64,000 bases of DNA. Source: an uncultured Cellvibrio sp. (GTDB lineage Bacteria; Pseudomonadota; Gammaproteobacteria; Pseudomonadales; Cellvibrionaceae). Shown piece after piece: positions 62,243 through 64,000 of this stretch. The translations under genes were made by a program, and so were the position numbers. How positions within the stretch are numbered: the stretch's first letter is position 1; every line of letters begins with the position of its first letter. The DNA lies in NCBI GenBank assembly GCA_937958105.1, contig CALFXJ010000012.1, positions 1 to 64,000 on the forward strand. Direction: 5' to 3'. The notes beneath the pieces are model-generated. The model was not told the origin of the DNA and did no database searches. It saw nothing but the letters and a program-made list of their open reading frames with translations.

Positions 62243-62985
62243 GCTTCTAGACTCACATTTTTATCATCGGTGGAAACGGAGTACGAACGATACTCGCCCT
62301 TGAACAGAAAGTTTCTGCCCAGGTAGTAGTTAAATCCCAGACCATAATGATTGTAGTCGGAGTCGTCGATCTCCAGCGGCACCAGCTTCGGCTGAGAATC
62401 AATCTTCATCACGCCGCGGCCGATCAGAACAGTGGGAGAAATTCGCCAGTCAGAAAAGGGTTCCAGCACCAGGTTCGCGCCATAGAAATCCCCTTTGATA
62501 TCAGTACCGAAGATCTTGCCGGCTTCCACTTCGACACCGAGCCAGCCAAAAGGACGGTAACCAAAGGTTGCACTGAACAGTTCGCTGCCCTGCAGCTCAC
62601 CGCTGGAAAACTGCCCGGTGTTAAAACCGGCACGCCAGCTGTTCTTCAGGTAATCACCGTAACTTACGGTAGGCAGATCCGCCGGCTCACCGGTGGTCTG
62701 GATGGTGCGGGAGATCTGTGCAGCTGTGGTCCAGCCGGTTTTTCCATCCTGAGTACGCACCTCGTACCAGCCGGGCCGCCGTGTCATCACGCTGACCCGT
62801 TCACCCTGTTCGATCACGTAAAATATCGGATACCCGCGTCCCGGGCCGCTGTGCATTTCAACATAAGGATCGATGACTTCAAGCCACAGCAGCTCTTTGT
62901 TCGAGTCTGTGGCTGAGTCAGCCAGGACTTGAGCTGCGCCTGCCATCCCGAGGAAAAGGCCCACCAACAACATTAACGATCGCAT
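62212..62985 (-). CDS. SH3-domain outer-membrane beta-barrel protein
   Basis: A 257-residue exported protein: signal peptide (about 1-22), a bacterial SH3 domain (about 35-95; VEMHSGPGRGYPIFYVIEQG and TQDGKTGWTTAAQ) and a C-terminal beta-barrel (about 110-257) ending in NSFF. The barrel part resembles copies A and B (FATFGYRPFGWLGVEVE-like strands). The SH3 domain may contact peptidoglycan or a partner at the inner face of the outer membrane. It is the first gene of a two-gene unit with copy B. Confidence 0.84.
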   Translation of the reverse strand: MRSLMLLVGLFLGMAGAAQVLADSATDSNKELLWLEVIDPYVEMHSGPGRGYPIFYVIEQGERVSVMTRRPGWYEVRTQDGKTGWTTAAQISRTIQTTGEPADLPTVSYGDYLKNSWRAGFNTGQFSSGELQGSELFSATFGYRPFGWLGVEVEAGKIFGTDIKGDFYGANLVLEPFSDWRISPTVLIGRGVMKIDSQPKLVPLEIDDSDYNHYGLGFNYYLGRNFLFKGEYRSYSVSTDDKNVSLEAWTIGFNSFF

Positions 62986-63235
62986 TCGAACTCCCTACTT
63001 TTTTATCTCATCAAGGGTGCTGAACCAGAAGCCCAAAGGCTGCACTTAGCGGGGCATTCTACGCCATTATGACCACCGATTGATTTGCAGCAGGCAGCAT
63101 TAATAAAAGTTGTGATCAATCACTACAAATATTTGCGAACCGTACATCATCCATAAAAATCCGCTGGCCTGTTGGAGAGCTGTGTATTGTCGATGGGGAG
63201 ATGCCGGCGAAGCCTGAAGGCTCCGCCGACGAGGA

Positions 63236-64000
63236 CTAGCCCTGGGCCAGTAAACGCCGCAGGTCAATGATGGCCGCGTTAGCGCGGGAAATGTAGGAAG
63301 CCATAACCAAAGAATGATTGGCGAGCATGCCAAAGCCACTGCCATTTAACACCATAGGGCTGAACAACGTCTGCTGTGTTGCCTCCAGCTCCCGGATAAT
63401 CTGCTGCACGCTGACCCGTGCGTTTTTCTTTTCCAGCACATCCGCAAAATCAATCTCCACCGCTTTGAGCAGATGAATCAGTGCCCAGGCAGAGCCACGC
63501 GCTTCAAAGAACACATCGTCCAGTTCGTTCCAAGGGGTTTTCACCACCCCATCATCAACAGGCTGCCCGAAAGTGACGCCGGCTAAATCCGGCGCATCAC
63601 TGTGAAGACGCTGCTGCCCCACACTCGCGCTCAGCCGCTGGGACAAGTTACCCAGGCGCGTTTCCACGGTGGATAACCAGTAATTGAGATTGTCAGCCCG
63701 CGCAAAGAACTGGGCATCCTGCGAATTGCCGGAAGCCAGTCGACGCAGATAGCGGCGCAGATAATCCACCCCCTCCTGATATTGCGACTCAGAGGCAGGA
63801 AAAATCCAGCTGGCATTATCGAAATTGAACCGGGGCTCGGCGAGGATCAGGTCTTTATCCTCCCGGGACTGCGACTGTGAACGACTGAAGGCTTCACGCA
63901 TCGCCTTGCTCATATCCCGCACCTGGATCAGCACGCCATATTCCCAATTGGGCATGTCATCCAGCCACAGTCCGGGCGGCATGATGTCATTAGAGAGATA
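63236..64000 (-). CDS. DUF2333 family protein, 5' end cut by the window
   Basis: The C-terminal 254 residues (six open codons continue past the first visible ATG at 63982 to the window edge). The DUF2333 pattern is clear: LWLDDMPNWEYGVLIQVRDM, SRSQSQSREDKDL, an AEPRFNFDNASWIFPASESQY block and a conserved C-terminal ANAAIIDLRRLL helix. Members are envelope proteins with an N-terminal membrane anchor, outside this window. Function unknown. Confidence 0.85.
   Translation of the reverse strand, partial: YLSNDIMPPGLWLDDMPNWEYGVLIQVRDMSKAMREAFSRSQSQSREDKDLILAEPRFNFDNASWIFPASESQYQEGVDYLRRYLRRLASGNSQDAQFFARADNLNYWLSTVETRLGNLSQRLSASVGQQRLHSDAPDLAGVTFGQPVDDGVVKTPWNELDDVFFEARGSAWALIHLLKAVEIDFADVLEKKNARVSVQQIIRELEATQQTLFSPMVLNGSGFGMLANHSLVMASYISRANAAIIDLRRLLAQG

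Overview
The window looks like a chromosomal segment of a free-living gammaproteobacterium, most plausibly of the Cellvibrionaceae/Cellvibrio-Saccharophagus type. This is an inference from three things: housekeeping synteny (miaB-ybeZ-ybeY-ybeX-lnt, argD-argF, argS, polB, dinG), secreted lipoproteins carrying poly-serine linkers, and a mix of c-di-GMP signalling genes with large cell-surface proteins. I see no insertion sequence, prophage, integrase, tRNA, rRNA or CRISPR array. The window cuts a DUF2333 gene at its right end; the first gene is probably complete.

Layout. 1-1.8 kb: a class 3 lipase followed by a four-helix membrane protein. 1.8-4.9 kb (minus): a TonB-dependent receptor and a periplasmic ATP-dependent DNA ligase. 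5-11 kb: argD and argF (arginine synthesis), a minus-strand pair of auxiliary beta-oxidation enzymes (enoyl-CoA isomerase and 2,4-dienoyl-CoA reductase types), then argS. 11-19 kb: a coiled-coil membrane-anchored protein, yqcC-like, dinG, an acyltransferase, ychJ-like, a REC-GGDEF-REC protein and pyrB. 19-23.7 kb: DUF2971, a short GlpD-like dehydrogenase, an FGGY kinase, DUF2214 and DUF1820. 24-30.6 kb: miaB, a YbhN-type membrane protein, ybeZ, ybeY, ybeX and lnt. 30.6-35.5 kb (minus): two related small unknown proteins, then a c-di-GMP/two-component block (CBS-GGDEF, PAS hybrid histidine kinase, REC-HD-GYP). 36-51 kb: a seven-repeat FG-GAP lipoprotein, a lytic transglycosylase, a 1150-residue HEAT/c-type-cytochrome dehydrogenase-like lipoprotein next to a DUF1080 protein, a SUKH-like protein, DNA polymerase II, and a 1233-residue lipoprotein with a beta-propeller, a decapeptide repeat, four PKD domains and a fibro-slime domain.

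The most interesting part is 51.1-63 kb. A tightly packed nine-gene minus-strand operon encodes a secreted coiled-coil protein, a 592-residue TPR protein, a 949-residue TPR lipoprotein, a 250-residue TPR lipoprotein, a small secreted protein, one TolQ/MotA-type channel protein, two ExbD/TolR-type proteins and a TonB/AgmX-type transducer. It ends in a strong terminator. Three related outer-membrane beta-barrel proteins, one with an SH3 domain, lie next to it. The set matches the architecture of the Agl motor and Glt envelope complex of myxobacterial gliding (one TolQ, two TolR, an AgmX-domain transducer, TPR lipoproteins, outer-membrane barrels). I infer a proton-driven, envelope-spanning machine whose role in this organism is unknown. 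One of its two ExbD subunits lacks the usual transmembrane aspartate.

Start codons were moved from the longest possible reading frame where a ribosome binding site or family length supported it; these cases are noted. Family names come from recognising motifs by eye, since no database search was possible.
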